Shown: positions 7,032 to 15,505, counted from the stretch's first letter. The stretch: 16,881 nt of DNA from Gammaproteobacteria bacterium (GCA_029880425.1 JAOUOK010000002.1:1-16881); one strand, 5' to 3'. A program made the numbers and translations. The notes: a model not told the origin generated them from the sequence alone.

Positions 7032-8246
7032 TTAAATAGGTTCTTTTATTGCAATGACAATATCCATCACATTGGTGCCGGTTGGCCCGGTTGAAAATAA
7101 ATCTCCTGCTTCTGCTAAAAATGTTCCGGCATCTGCCTTAGCAAGGTAGTCTTTCGCCTTGAAATCGCTGGCACGGCGCAAAGTAAAACCGTCAATAATT
7201 GCCCCGGCATCTTCTGTTGGCCCGTCACTGCCATCTGTAGCACCAATAAGGATGGTGATACCTGGTTGATTTTCTACTAAACATGCCAGCGCTAATGCTA
7301 ATGACTGGTTTCGTCCTCCCCGTCCCGGGTTTTCAGGTAAGGCCAGCGTTGTTTCACCTCCCCAAAGATGAATCCCTGCCTGAGTATCTAGCAGCGTTTT
7401 ATGTATTGATTCTGCTATTTCAAAAACATCACCATGTAAAGTCTGACCATGATAAGTCACATCATGTGATAATTTTTTTGCCTTTTTAATAATGGCCTGG
7501 CAGGCCATATCATTACTGGCAATAATATGAGAATCCACATCCAATGCTACCCGAGGTATTTCCTTCTGAATATATTTTTCCAGCCAGTCAGGAAGTTTAA
7601 CTGCATTCTGCAAATTACCCACAGCCTTATTACTAACAAAAATACCTGAACCAATGATCTCAGGGCTATCATGCTTAACATCAGATATCAGAAGCTGGGT
7701 CATTCTTTTATGCTTCAGATAAGACAGTGCTTTTCCACCTTTAATCAGGGAAACAGCCTGTCTTACCTTGTTTATTTCGTGAATAGTGAGACCACTACTA
7801 AGTAACCAGTTATTAATCTTTTGTAATTCATGCAGGCTGATATGATCAGGTAAAACTTCAACTAATGAAGAAGTACCACCTGAAATCAAGGCAATAATTT
7901 CAACATCCGCGGGGACATTGATAAGAAAATCAAGCAACTTTCTACCCGCTTCGAGGCTCTGGCGATCCGGGACAGGATGGCCCGACTCAATACAAGTGCA
8001 ATCAAGTGATGAATCGGCATGACCACTCTTGGTAATAACAAGAGCAGAATCAATTTTGTCATTTAACGCAATTATTGCGCCTCTCATCATGTCAGATGCT
8101 GCTTTTCCGATCGCGACAACCGCAACCTTGCCCTCAAATTTTAGCTCGGCTAGTTTTTTTTCAACGACCGTACGGCCATTTACAGCAGTAAGTGCCGATT
8201 GAAATAATTGGCTCAAATGAAGTTTATGTTGATGATTGTGCGACAT
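7032..8246 (-). CDS. Glycerate 2-kinase (GckA/TtuD type, MOFRL family)
   Basis: Members of this family phosphorylate D-glycerate to 2-phosphoglycerate with ATP, in serine-cycle, tartrate or glyoxylate metabolism; some are annotated as hydroxypyruvate reductase (TtuD). The 404-residue product has the N-terminal DUF4147 part with AIGKAA (46-51), ESGHPVPD (87-94), the nucleotide-binding loop ISGGTSSL (121-128) and INKVRQAVSLIKGG. The C-terminal MOFRL domain has GGETT, GRGGRNQSLALA and ATDGSDGPTEDAGA. An in-frame GTG two codons upstream (8252) is possible, but the ATG at 8246 gives the usual MS start; neither has a good ribosome binding site. It is the first gene of the three-gene minus-strand unit and is divergent from the small membrane protein. 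Whether its physiological role here is photorespiratory-type salvage or C1 metabolism cannot be told. Confidence 0.93.
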   Translation of the reverse strand: MSHNHQHKLHLSQLFQSALTAVNGRTVVEKKLAELKFEGKVAVVAIGKAASDMMRGAIIALNDKIDSALVITKSGHADSSLDCTCIESGHPVPDRQSLEAGRKLLDFLINVPADVEIIALISGGTSSLVEVLPDHISLHELQKINNWLLSSGLTIHEINKVRQAVSLIKGGKALSYLKHKRMTQLLISDVKHDSPEIIGSGIFVSNKAVGNLQNAVKLPDWLEKYIQKEIPRVALDVDSHIIASNDMACQAIIKKAKKLSHDVTYHGQTLHGDVFEIAESIHKTLLDTQAGIHLWGGETTLALPENPGRGGRNQSLALALACLVENQPGITILIGATDGSDGPTEDAGAIIDGFTLRRASDFKAKDYLAKADAGTFLAEAGDLFSTGPTGTNVMDIVIAIKEPI

Positions 8247-8297
8247 ATTCACGTATCTTGTATGTGGTAATTGTGTCCAGATTTAACATTTTATTCG

Positions 8298-8326
8298 TTG
8301 ATCTTAATTTAGCTGGCTGCTATACA
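8298..8326 (+). promoter_or_regulatory. Sigma70-like promoter for the small membrane protein
   Basis: TTGATC at 8298-8303 and TATACA at 8321-8326 are separated by exactly 17 bases, each matching consensus at 4/6 positions. The start site would be near 8333, giving a leader of about 66 bases. That leader contains a small hairpin, GCGAT/ATCGC, just before the ribosome binding site. It sits in the divergent gap with the glycerate kinase gene. Prediction only. Confidence 0.4.
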
Positions 8327-8386
8327 AACAATAGCCAAGTAAAAAAGTAAGAAATTACACAGCGATAGTAAGTGATCGCGAAACTC

Positions 8387-8392
8387 AGGAGG
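8387..8392 (+). promoter_or_regulatory. Consensus ribosome binding site that fixes the start at 8399
   Basis: AGGAGG is the full Shine-Dalgarno core, six bases before the ATG at 8399 and twelve before the next in-frame ATG at 8405. Upstream GTG at 8372 would place the site inside the coding region. It is the strongest ribosome binding site I see in the window. Confidence 0.8.
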
Positions 8393-8398
8393 TCATGT

Positions 8399-8596
8399 AT
8401 GCACATGCCAAAGCCTATTTATGAGAGTTTACCGGTATTGTATGTAATTGGGGGTATTGCGGCTATATCAACCGTCGATTCATTTATGTCTTTCATATCA
8501 GGAATACTGCTCGGTATTTCTGGAATCATGATTTTGTATTTGCGACGAAATTACCGGCTTAGTGAAAATGTTAAGGATAAACATCTCAAAATTTAA
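8399..8596 (+). CDS. Small inner-membrane protein of unknown function
   Basis: I do not recognise this 65-residue protein. After a short N-terminus (MHMPKPIYES) it has two hydrophobic segments, about residues 11-24 and 28-47, followed by a basic cluster RRNYR and a charged tail. The positive-inside rule places both termini in the cytoplasm if both segments span the membrane. The start is chosen by the AGGAGG site six bases upstream. The gene has its own predicted promoter upstream and an intrinsic terminator just after the stop, so it looks like a single-gene transcript with strong translation. No functional partner is evident. It is not a shadow frame: nothing else is coded here and the signals fit. 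Confidence 0.8.
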   Translation: MHMPKPIYESLPVLYVIGGIAAISTVDSFMSFISGILLGISGIMILYLRRNYRLSENVKDKHLKI

Positions 8597-8598
8597 AT

Positions 8599-8632
8599 AA
8601 TTAACGCCCCGCCAGACGGGGCTTAATTTTAT
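8599..8632 (+). terminator. Rho-independent terminator after the small membrane protein gene
   Basis: GCCCCG (8606-8611) pairs with CGGGGC (8617-8622) across a five-base CCAGA loop. The stem extends, past one bulged C at 8605, by AATTAA (8599-8604) with TTAATT (8623-8628), and the stem is followed by T-rich sequence. It begins three bases after the stop codon. Confidence 0.85.
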
Positions 8633-8706
8633 CTGATTTGACATGGCTTAGTTATCTAAATTGCCTTACCATATTAATTACTGATGAATAATAAAAGCAA
8701 TCAAAC

Positions 8707-9585
8707 ATGTCATTCTTCTCTTCACTAAAAAGCAGGTTTGTAAAAGCAGGTTTAAATAAAATATTTTTATCCCTGTTGTTCATTATCGCCATTATCTTAA
8801 ACTTATCACAGACCGTCGACACAACCAGTAAAGAACATATTGATAAAGCCTTTAACCGTGCACTGATTGCTTTTGGAATTGCAAAAACATTAAATGGCGT
8901 CATCTCCGTGGCACAGGGAACTGAAATTGCTATCCAACCAGCAGGCATTGGCGTTAATCTCACACCAGGACAAATTCTTGATCCTGTAAATGATCTAATT
9001 GAACGATTTTCATGGGTCATGCTTGCCAGCACAACATCCCTGGGTATTCAGAAAGTCTTCCTCAGCATGAGTAACTGGCCCGCTTTTAGTTATACCCTGC
9101 TCTTTTTTATTATTACTGCACTTATTTTTCTTTTTGTAAAAAAACGAAACTATTATCATTTTCGTATTTTTATATTACGTAGTGCTTTATTTTTAATCGT
9201 TTTACGTTTTGCGGTTCCTTTAACCGGTTTGGCCAGTGAAGCCGTGTATCATGTATTTCTTGAAAAAGAATATGTGACATCAACACGAGAACTGGAATTT
9301 ACAGCTGATAAAATTGGCCAATTAAACCAGGATGAACAAATCACACAACCCAATATTAAGAAGAAATCTGTCTGGGAGAGCGCTAAGGAATTATACAACT
9401 CAACATCTGAAATGTTAGATATAAACAGGAAAGTAGAAAAATATAAACAGGCAGCTGCAGAAACAACGAATAGTATCGTTAGTTTGATCGTAGTATTTAT
9501 TTTTCAGACAGTAATTATTCCTTTGATATTTATCTTTTTCGTCTATTCATTATTTAAATATATATTACGTCTTGAATTTAAATAA
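8707..9585 (+). CDS. Multi-spanning membrane protein of unknown function
   Basis: I recognise no named family in this 292-residue protein. Hydrophobic segments lie near residues 17-34, 127-145, 153-175 and 256-285. Between the first two is a 90-residue region with the conserved-looking segments SVAQGTEIAIQPAGIGVNL and LTPGQILDPVNDLIERFSWVML. From about 184 to 254 comes a charged, helix-rich stretch (VWESAKELYNSTSEML, KVEKYKQAAAETT) that may form a coiled coil on one side of the membrane. The ATG has only a weak ribosome binding site. It is isolated by terminators on both sides and has no partner on its strand. A structural or envelope role is a guess; the gene itself looks real from its composition and the lack of a competing frame. 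Confidence 0.82.
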   Translation: MSFFSSLKSRFVKAGLNKIFLSLLFIIAIILNLSQTVDTTSKEHIDKAFNRALIAFGIAKTLNGVISVAQGTEIAIQPAGIGVNLTPGQILDPVNDLIERFSWVMLASTTSLGIQKVFLSMSNWPAFSYTLLFFIITALIFLFVKKRNYYHFRIFILRSALFLIVLRFAVPLTGLASEAVYHVFLEKEYVTSTRELEFTADKIGQLNQDEQITQPNIKKKSVWESAKELYNSTSEMLDINRKVEKYKQAAAETTNSIVSLIVVFIFQTVIIPLIFIFFVYSLFKYILRLEFK

Positions 9586-9702
9586 GTAGAGTTACACCTG
9601 TTCCTGCTCATAAAAACCAGTTACTAGATATCTTAATTCAACTCATAATTCGGCTTCGCAATTAATTAGCCTTGTTCACAATTTAAGTATATTTAACCCA
9701 TA

Positions 9703-9739
9703 AAAAAACGGCATAGAGTCGGAACTCTATACCGTTTTT
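9703..9739. terminator. Bidirectional intrinsic terminator between the membrane protein gene and ihfB
   Basis: ATAGAGT (9713-9719) and ACTCTAT (9724-9730) form a stem with a CGGA loop. After one mismatch it continues as CGG/CCG and AAAAA/TTTTT. Read on the minus strand it ends in seven U residues, just after ihfB, which it should serve best. Read on the plus strand it has five U residues and could also end the transcript of the gene stopping at 9585. The rest of the gap 9586-9762 shows nothing else I can support. Confidence 0.85.
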
Positions 9740-9762
9740 ATAAGAACTGGGTTAGGTTGAGA

Positions 9763-10068
9763 TTAAAGTACGATTTCAACCCTGCTCATACTTTCGTTTA
9801 CCCGCTCGCGCATTTCCTTACCGGGTTTAAAATGCGGAACATACTTAGCAGTAAGATCCACTGAATCACCCGTTTTAGGATTACGGCCCACACGAGGTGG
9901 ACGGTAATGTAATGAAAAACTGCCAAAACCACGAATTTCAATACGCTCACCATTTGCCAATGTCGTCGCCATATGCTCCAACATATTTTTAACGGCTAAC
10001 TCAACGTCTTTATAAGCCAGTTGTGTCTGCTTTTGCGCCAGAATTTCGATTAGTTCTGATTTTGTCAT
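9763..10068 (-). CDS. ihfB: Integration host factor beta subunit
   Basis: IHF is a heterodimer (with IhfA, not in the window) that bends DNA by nearly a U-turn and acts in replication, recombination and transcription. The 101-residue product shows the beta-type sequence, including [27 protein letters not shown] and the DNA-intercalating loop GRNPKTG with P64, then [11 protein letters not shown]. This form, rather than HU or IhfA, is supported by MLEHM and SLHYR. The tail is several residues longer than in E. coli (94). It lies 89 bases downstream of rpsA on the same strand, the standard gammaproteobacterial arrangement, and is followed by a strong terminator that ends the whole cluster. Confidence 0.97.
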   Translation of the reverse strand: MTKSELIEILAQKQTQLAYKDVELAVKNMLEHMATTLANGERIEIRGFGSFSLHYRPPRVGRNPKTGDSVDLTAKYVPHFKPGKEMRERVNESMSRVEIVL

Positions 10069-10157
10069 TATTATTACCCTACGGTTTCCCTGTATATTTA
10101 TCTATCTTAATACAAGTTACGCCGTATGAAAACCAATTTTTCAATGGAATCAGGGAC

Positions 10158-11834
10158 TTACTCGTCTCCGCTTCCCATTTGTTCTTTCATCAAGTCACCT
10201 AAAGTAGCGCCAGATTGTGCTGTGCCACTCTTATAATCACTGATTGTTGCTTTTTCTTCAGCTGTATCCTTAGCTTTAATCGATAAGCTGATGTTACGGC
10301 TCTTACGATCAATACCGGTGAATTTAGCTTCGATTTCGTCACCTGAGTTTAATACAGTACGTGCATCTTCAACACGGTCACGAGAAAGTTCTGATGCACG
10401 AAGGTAACCTTCAACACCATTACCTAAATCGATTACAGCACCCTTAGCATCGACTTCACCAATTGTACCTTTAACAATGCTACCTTTTGGATTGTCTGCT
10501 ACAAAATCAGCATATGGATCTTTATCAAGTTGCTTGATACCTAAAGAGATACGCTCACGTTCAGGGTCAACTGAAAGAACGACGGCTTCAATTTCGTCAC
10601 CTTTCTTGTAGTTACGAACCGCTTCTTCACCAGTGTCATTCCAGGAGATATCTGATAAGTGAACAAGACCATCAATGCCACCATCCATACCAATGAAGAT
10701 ACCGAAGTCAGTGATTGATTTGATTGTGCCTTTAACTTTGTCACCTTTAGTGAAGTTACCTGCGAAGTCATCCCATGGATTAGCCTGGCATTGCTTCATA
10801 CCTAATGAAATACGACGACGTTCTTCGTCGATATCAAGTACAACAACTTCAACTTCATCACCTAAAGAAACAACTTTGCTTGGGTGAATGTTCTTGTTAG
10901 TCCAGTCCATTTCAGATACGTGAACAAGACCTTCAACGCCTTCTTCAAGTTCAATGAAACAACCGTAGTCAGCGATGTTGCTAACTTTACCGAATAAACG
11001 CGTGTGCTCTGGGTAACGACGTGCAATATCAACCCAAGGATCTTCACCCATTTGTTTTAAACCTAATGAAACACGCATACGTTCTTTATCAAATTTAAGA
11101 ACTTTAACGTCAATTTCAGTACCTACTTCAACGATTTCACTTGGGTGTTTAACACGTTTCCATGCCATATCAGTGATATGTAATAAACCATCGACACCAC
11201 CTAAATCAACGAATGCACCGTATTCAGTTAAGTTTTTAACTACACCCTTAACGATAGCGCCTTCTTGCATGCTTTCAAGCATAGCTTCACGATCGGCACC
11301 GCCTTCTAACTCAACAACTGCACGACGTGAAACAACAACGTTGTTACGTTTTTGGTCAAGTTTAATAACTTTAAATTCTAATTCTTTATTTTCTAAGTAG
11401 CTTGTATCACGTACCGGACGTACATCTACTAATGAACCTGGTAAGAACGCGCGAATGTTACCAAGATCAACTGTGAAGCCACCTTTAACTTTATCAGCGA
11501 TAGTACCAACAACTGTTTCATTTGCTTCATGAGCAACTTCAAGATGTTTCCATGCTTCTGCACGTTTTGCTTTTTCACGTGATAAACGTGTTTCACCAAA
11601 ACCATCATCCATCATATCCATAGCAACATCGACTGTGTCACCAACAGCGACTTCAAGTTCGCCTTTTTCATTCATGAACTGAGATGATGGAATAACACCT
11701 TCTGATTTCAGGCCTGCGTTTACAACGATGAAATCATCATCGATTTGAACCACAGTACCGGGAATAATAGAACCAGGACGCATTTGCGTCTTAACTAAAC
11801 TTTCTTCAAATAATTCTGCAAAACTTTCGCTCAT
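10158..11834 (-). CDS. rpsA: 30S ribosomal protein S1
   Basis: S1 binds mRNA upstream of the start codon and unfolds it for translation initiation. The 558-residue product is almost the length of E. coli S1 (557) and has six S1 (OB-fold) repeats at about residues 20-87, 105-171, 191-260, 277-347, 362-434 and 449-520. The first two, more divergent, anchor it to the ribosome; the last four are the RNA-binding repeats with motifs such as [19 protein letters not shown]. The start is ATG with AAGG ten bases upstream, next to a perfect hairpin; E. coli rpsA likewise relies on a structured leader and is autogenously repressed by S1. It follows cmk by 138 bases, enough for its own promoter, though I found only a marginal one. 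Confidence 0.98.
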   Translation of the reverse strand: MSESFAELFEESLVKTQMRPGSIIPGTVVQIDDDFIVVNAGLKSEGVIPSSQFMNEKGELEVAVGDTVDVAMDMMDDGFGETRLSREKAKRAEAWKHLEVAHEANETVVGTIADKVKGGFTVDLGNIRAFLPGSLVDVRPVRDTSYLENKELEFKVIKLDQKRNNVVVSRRAVVELEGGADREAMLESMQEGAIVKGVVKNLTEYGAFVDLGGVDGLLHITDMAWKRVKHPSEIVEVGTEIDVKVLKFDKERMRVSLGLKQMGEDPWVDIARRYPEHTRLFGKVSNIADYGCFIELEEGVEGLVHVSEMDWTNKNIHPSKVVSLGDEVEVVVLDIDEERRRISLGMKQCQANPWDDFAGNFTKGDKVKGTIKSITDFGIFIGMDGGIDGLVHLSDISWNDTGEEAVRNYKKGDEIEAVVLSVDPERERISLGIKQLDKDPYADFVADNPKGSIVKGTIGEVDAKGAVIDLGNGVEGYLRASELSRDRVEDARTVLNSGDEIEAKFTGIDRKSRNISLSIKAKDTAEEKATISDYKSGTAQSGATLGDLMKEQMGSGDE

Positions 11835-11848
11835 TTTAGAGATGCCTT

Positions 11849-11863
11849 AGATCATATTGATCT
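11849..11863 (-). promoter_or_regulatory. Hairpin in the rpsA leader next to the ribosome binding site
   Basis: The minus-strand RNA contains AGAUCA-AUA-UGAUCU, a perfect six-pair hairpin with a three-base loop. Its 3' arm directly abuts the AAGG at the complement of 11845-11848, which is ten bases from the ATG. In E. coli the rpsA leader folds into hairpins that aid initiation and allow S1 autoregulation; a similar role here is inferred from position. Confidence 0.45.
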
Positions 11864-11972
11864 GGGTTATGTCATAGCTGCACTCTGGCGAGTCAAACAC
11901 TATGAACTGTTAATAAAAAGGCCGGATAAACTTGCGTTATCAAGCCAGTTACAAAGTTAAACTAATTATCTT

Positions 11973-12710
11973 TTACTTAACATCAAAGCTCTTTTCACAA
12001 ACTGCCATCACTTGTTCGACAACTTGCTCAATGCTCAACCCTGAAGTATCAATTAAAATTGCATCTTCAGCGGGCTTTAGCGGTGAGGCTGAACGTTGAC
12101 TATCACGCTCATCTCGCTCGTTAATATCCCTACGGATGTCCTGTAAAAGGGCGGCAAGGTTACCACTAATACCCTTTTCTTTCAACTGTTTATAGCGTCT
12201 TTGCGCCCGTTCTTCAGCACTCGCGGTAAGGAAGATTTTAGCCTCGGCATCGGGGAAAACCGTGGTCCCCATATCGCGGCCATCAGCAACCAAACCGGGA
12301 TTTTGACGAAAATCACGCTGCCGTTGTAGCAAGGCTTCACGCACTTTGGGCATGGCAGCAACAATTGAAGCCGCGTTTCCAGTTGTTTCAGTCCGTAATT
12401 CAGACCCGACAACTTTGCCTTCAAGAATAATCTGCAAATCCTGGCCGTTTTGCCCTGTTTCGATACCGGACTCCAGCTCAACAAGCTTAAATTCGACGTC
12501 TAATTGAGCTGCATATTCAGCAATGGCATTTTCATCTTCAAATGAAAGGTGATTTTGTTGTGAACCATAAGCGACTAAGCGATATAGCGCACCGCTATCC
12601 AGCATATGCCAGCCCAATCTCTGAGCTACATGCTTTACGATTGTGCCCTTACCTGAGCCGCTTGGACCATCAATAGTTAATACGGGGGGTAAACCTTGGA
12701 AATTTGTCAT
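11973..12710 (-). CDS. cmk: Cytidylate kinase
   Basis: Cmk phosphorylates CMP and dCMP with ATP in the cytoplasm, recycling nucleotides from RNA turnover and lipid synthesis. The 245-residue product has the P-loop GPSGSGKGT at 15-23, DSGALYR at 38-44, the substrate-binding ADGRDMGT at 142-149, and the lid region with [18 protein letters not shown] at 194-211. It is about 15-20 residues longer than the usual 225-230; the extra length seems to be an insertion near residues 78-92 ([10 protein letters not shown]) and a slightly long N-terminus. It starts 13 bases after manC with a weak TTAGGCAG ribosome binding site, so it probably depends on read-through and coupling. cmk directly before rpsA is the conserved gammaproteobacterial order. 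Confidence 0.97.
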   Translation of the reverse strand: MTNFQGLPPVLTIDGPSGSGKGTIVKHVAQRLGWHMLDSGALYRLVAYGSQQNHLSFEDENAIAEYAAQLDVEFKLVELESGIETGQNGQDLQIILEGKVVGSELRTETTGNAASIVAAMPKVREALLQRQRDFRQNPGLVADGRDMGTTVFPDAEAKIFLTASAEERAQRRYKQLKEKGISGNLAALLQDIRRDINERDERDSQRSASPLKPAEDAILIDTSGLSIEQVVEQVMAVCEKSFDVK

Positions 12711-12723
12711 TTAACTGCCTAAT

Positions 12724-14169
12724 TTAACGACCATAAACATCTTCATAACGGGTAATGTCGTCTTCACCGAAATAGCTGCCTGACTGTACTTCGATCATTT
12801 CTAATGGAATTGAGCCTGTATTTTCGAGGCGGTGCCTGGTACCAACTGGAATATAGGTTGATTCATTTTCTGTCAGCATGAAAGTTTCATTATCACGTGT
12901 CACCTTGGCCGTACCGCTCACCACGATCCAGTGTTCTGCACGGTGTTGATGCATTTGTAATGACAATATGCCGCCTGGATCCACGGTAATACGTTTCACA
13001 TGATACCTTTCACCCATATCAATACTGTCGTAATTACCCCATGGGCGAAAAACACAGCGATGATTTAGATGCTCTTCCCTGCCTTCAGATTTTATCCAGT
13101 CAACCACTCTTTTTACGTCCTGAACCTTATCTCGATCGGCAACAAGAATAGCATCCGCTGTTTCGATAACGACAGTATCTTTAAGTCCAACTGCTGCAAT
13201 TAAACGTTGCTGGCTAAATAGCATTGAATTTTCACTATCGAGTGCCACCACATCACCTTGTATAACATTTCCCGCGCTGTCTTTTTTTCCAATTTTCCAT
13301 AATTCTGCCCAGGCACCAATATCAGACCAGCCTGCGTCTAATGGAATCACTGCTGCTTTAATGCTTTTATCCTCATCATCGGCAACAATTTTTTCTGCCA
13401 CGGCATAGTCAATCGAATCTGATGGACATTGACTAAATGCCTCTTCATCAATCCGGTAAAAGTCCATTTCTGATTTACCATTTTGATAGGCTTGTTCACA
13501 CGTGGCTAAAATTTGTGGTGCATAGTGACCAATTTGCGCTAACCAGACAGATGACTTAATCATGAATTTGCCGCTATTCCAGAGGAAGTTACCGGAATCA
13601 AGGTATTCTTTAGCAAGCTCAAGTTCAGGTTTTTCTACAAATCGATTAATGGCATAACTGAGATTTTTATCGATTTCTTTACCTTGTTCGATATAACCGT
13701 AGCCTGTTTCAGGTCGATCAGGAACAATTCCAAATGTCACAAGGTAACCTTGTTCCGCTAATTGTGCGCCTTCATTTAATGCTTTTTGAAATGATTCATT
13801 ATCACGAATAACATGATCAGCAGGCATCACGAGTAAAACATCGTCATTCCCCAGTTCACGGTTAGCAATTGCAGCAAGTGTTAATGCAGGAGCCGTGTTA
13901 CGGCCAACGGGTTCAAGTAATAAAGCATCAGCCTTTACATCAATTTCCCGCAACTGTTCTGCAACTAAAAATCGATGAGCATCATTACAAATTACCGTGA
14001 CGGTATCTGATATATTCGGGAAATTTTCAAGACGAATAATCGTATCCTGTAATAAAGTTTTATCACCTACCAAAGGCAATAACTGTTTAGGATAAAGTTG
14101 ACGCGAGAGTGGCCACAAACGGGTCCCTGAACCACCGGATAAAATAACAGGCTTAACTGTTGTGTTCAT
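12724..14169 (-). CDS. manC: Bifunctional mannose-1-phosphate guanylyltransferase / mannose-6-phosphate isomerase
   Basis: This type II PMI/GMP enzyme (ManC/CpsB/AlgA) makes GDP-mannose, the donor for O-antigen, capsule, colanic acid or alginate. The 481-residue product has the full two-domain form. The N-terminal nucleotidyltransferase shows LSGGSGTRLWPLSR (10-23), MPADHV (115-120), FVEKP (177-181) and FLWNSGKF. The C-terminal cupin isomerase domain begins near 370 and has RPWGNYD, the metal site QMHQHRAEHW (405-414) and GTRHRLEN. The ATG has AAGGA (complement of 14177-14181) seven bases upstream, a strong site. It sits 28 bases after aroA and 13 before cmk on the same strand, where most gammaproteobacteria have aroA and cmk adjacent, so its location is unusual. 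No polysaccharide genes surround it. Confidence 0.96.
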   Translation of the reverse strand: MNTTVKPVILSGGSGTRLWPLSRQLYPKQLLPLVGDKTLLQDTIIRLENFPNISDTVTVICNDAHRFLVAEQLREIDVKADALLLEPVGRNTAPALTLAAIANRELGNDDVLLVMPADHVIRDNESFQKALNEGAQLAEQGYLVTFGIVPDRPETGYGYIEQGKEIDKNLSYAINRFVEKPELELAKEYLDSGNFLWNSGKFMIKSSVWLAQIGHYAPQILATCEQAYQNGKSEMDFYRIDEEAFSQCPSDSIDYAVAEKIVADDEDKSIKAAVIPLDAGWSDIGAWAELWKIGKKDSAGNVIQGDVVALDSENSMLFSQQRLIAAVGLKDTVVIETADAILVADRDKVQDVKRVVDWIKSEGREEHLNHRCVFRPWGNYDSIDMGERYHVKRITVDPGGILSLQMHQHRAEHWIVVSGTAKVTRDNETFMLTENESTYIPVGTRHRLENTGSIPLEMIEVQSGSYFGEDDITRYEDVYGR

Positions 14170-14197
14170 TAAACTTTCCTTGGTTTAACTATGTAGC

Positions 14198-15490
14198 TTA
14201 ATTGATATCTAGCCCGGCTTTTTTTGCTAATGCAACAAAACCTGGAAAAGAGGTATTTACATTGGCGCAGTCATTGATATTAATTGTGCCATCTGCCACT
14301 AACGCAGCCATAGCAAAAGACATAGCAATACGATGATCTCCGTGACTTTCCACGGTCCCCCCTTTAATTTGCCCAGGCTTAATAATAATGCCATCTTCAG
14401 TAGGTTTGGCATCAATACCCAGGGTAGTTAAACCATCTGCCATTACCTGGATACGATCACTTTCTTTAACCCGTAATTCTTTAGCTCCTGTTAAAACAGT
14501 TTCTCCTTCGGCACAGGTTGCGGCAATAAAGATGGCCGGGAACTCATCAATTGCTAAAGGTACCTGTTCTTCAGGAATTTTTATACCGTTTAATTTTGCA
14601 TGACGTACCCGGATATCGGCTACCGGTTCACCACCCACTTCACGCTCATTCATTACGGTGATATCCGCACCCATTAAACGTAAAATGTTTATTACACCAA
14701 TACGTGTTGGGTTAATACCAACATGTTCAAGCGTAATATCTGAACCTTCAGCAATAGTCGCACCGACCATGAAAAATGTTGCCGAGGAAATATCAGCCGG
14801 AACATCAATATTTGTCGCGGTAAGTTTACCGCCACCTTTTAAACATATTTTATTGCCCGTGGTAATTACCTCATAGCCTAAGCCACGTAACATACGCTCA
14901 GTATGATCACGCGTTGGAGCCGGTTCCGTAACACAGGTTTCACCATCGGCATATAAACCCGCCAATAAAATACAGGATTTCACCTGGGCGCTGGCAACAG
15001 GCATATCATAATGAAAACCGCTTAACTTTTTCCCGCCCTTTATGGTTAAAGGCGGTGTCCCGTCTTCATTTGTTTCAACAACGGTATTCATTTGTGCAAG
15101 CGGTACTGTAACCCGACGCATAGGACGTTTACTTAATGATTCATCCCCGACCATAGTCGAGTCAAAATCTTGTGCCGATAAAATACCTGCAAGTAAGCGA
15201 ATGGATGTACCTGAATTACCAACATCAAGTTCTTTTTCCGGTTTCTTTAACCCCTTTAAACCCACGCCATGAATCGTTACCTTTCCATTTGTTGGGCCTT
15301 CAATCTCAACACCCATGGCACGAAATGCATTCAAGGTTGCTAAACTGTCATCACCTTCGAGGAACCCTGTTACTTTAGTGACACCTTCGGCAAGAGAACC
15401 CAGCATAATACTTCGATGTGAAATAGATTTGTCACCCGGAACCCGAAATGTTCCGTTGAGTTTTCCACCTGCTTTAACTTCAAATTTCAA
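14198..15490 (-). CDS. aroA: 3-Phosphoshikimate 1-carboxyvinyltransferase (EPSP synthase)
   Basis: AroA transfers the enolpyruvyl group of PEP to shikimate-3-phosphate, the sixth shikimate-pathway step. The 430-residue product has PGDKSISHR (18-26), GNSGTSIR (91-98), SAQVK (167-171), RDHTE (194-198), NPTR (260-263), IDEFP (314-318, with the catalytic Asp), KESDR (342-346) and HRIAM (386-390). GDKS, SAQ-K, RDHTE and NPTR together are the class II pattern known from the CP4 enzyme; the residue equivalent to CP4 Ala100 is Gly94, so tolerance to glyphosate should not be assumed. The start codon is TTG (15488-15490), backed by AAGG eight bases upstream (complement of 15499-15502), with no other start before the GDK motif. 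It follows tyrA by 15 bases; in several relatives the two are fused. Confidence 0.97.
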   Translation of the reverse strand: MKFEVKAGGKLNGTFRVPGDKSISHRSIMLGSLAEGVTKVTGFLEGDDSLATLNAFRAMGVEIEGPTNGKVTIHGVGLKGLKKPEKELDVGNSGTSIRLLAGILSAQDFDSTMVGDESLSKRPMRRVTVPLAQMNTVVETNEDGTPPLTIKGGKKLSGFHYDMPVASAQVKSCILLAGLYADGETCVTEPAPTRDHTERMLRGLGYEVITTGNKICLKGGGKLTATNIDVPADISSATFFMVGATIAEGSDITLEHVGINPTRIGVINILRLMGADITVMNEREVGGEPVADIRVRHAKLNGIKIPEEQVPLAIDEFPAIFIAATCAEGETVLTGAKELRVKESDRIQVMADGLTTLGIDAKPTEDGIIIKPGQIKGGTVESHGDHRIAMSFAMAALVADGTININDCANVNTSFPGFVALAKKAGLDIN

Positions 15491-15505
15491 TTTAGATACC
15501 TTAAT

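Noticed and set aside
8638..8643. Perfect TTGACA upstream of the 292-residue membrane protein gene
   Set aside because: No acceptable -10 element lies 16-18 bases downstream, so it cannot be called a promoter from sequence alone.
8652..9032. 126-codon open frame on the minus strand
   Set aside because: It is antisense to the 5' part of the 292-residue membrane protein gene, has no ribosome binding site, and an unconvincing composition.
11866..11896. Possible rpsA promoter TTGACT / CATAAC on the minus strand
   Set aside because: The spacer is 19 bases and the -10 is weak; the start site would fall within the leader hairpin, so I do not list it.
12182..12484. 100-codon open frame on the minus strand inside cmk
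   Set aside because: It is an alternate frame of cmk, whose own frame carries all kinase motifs.
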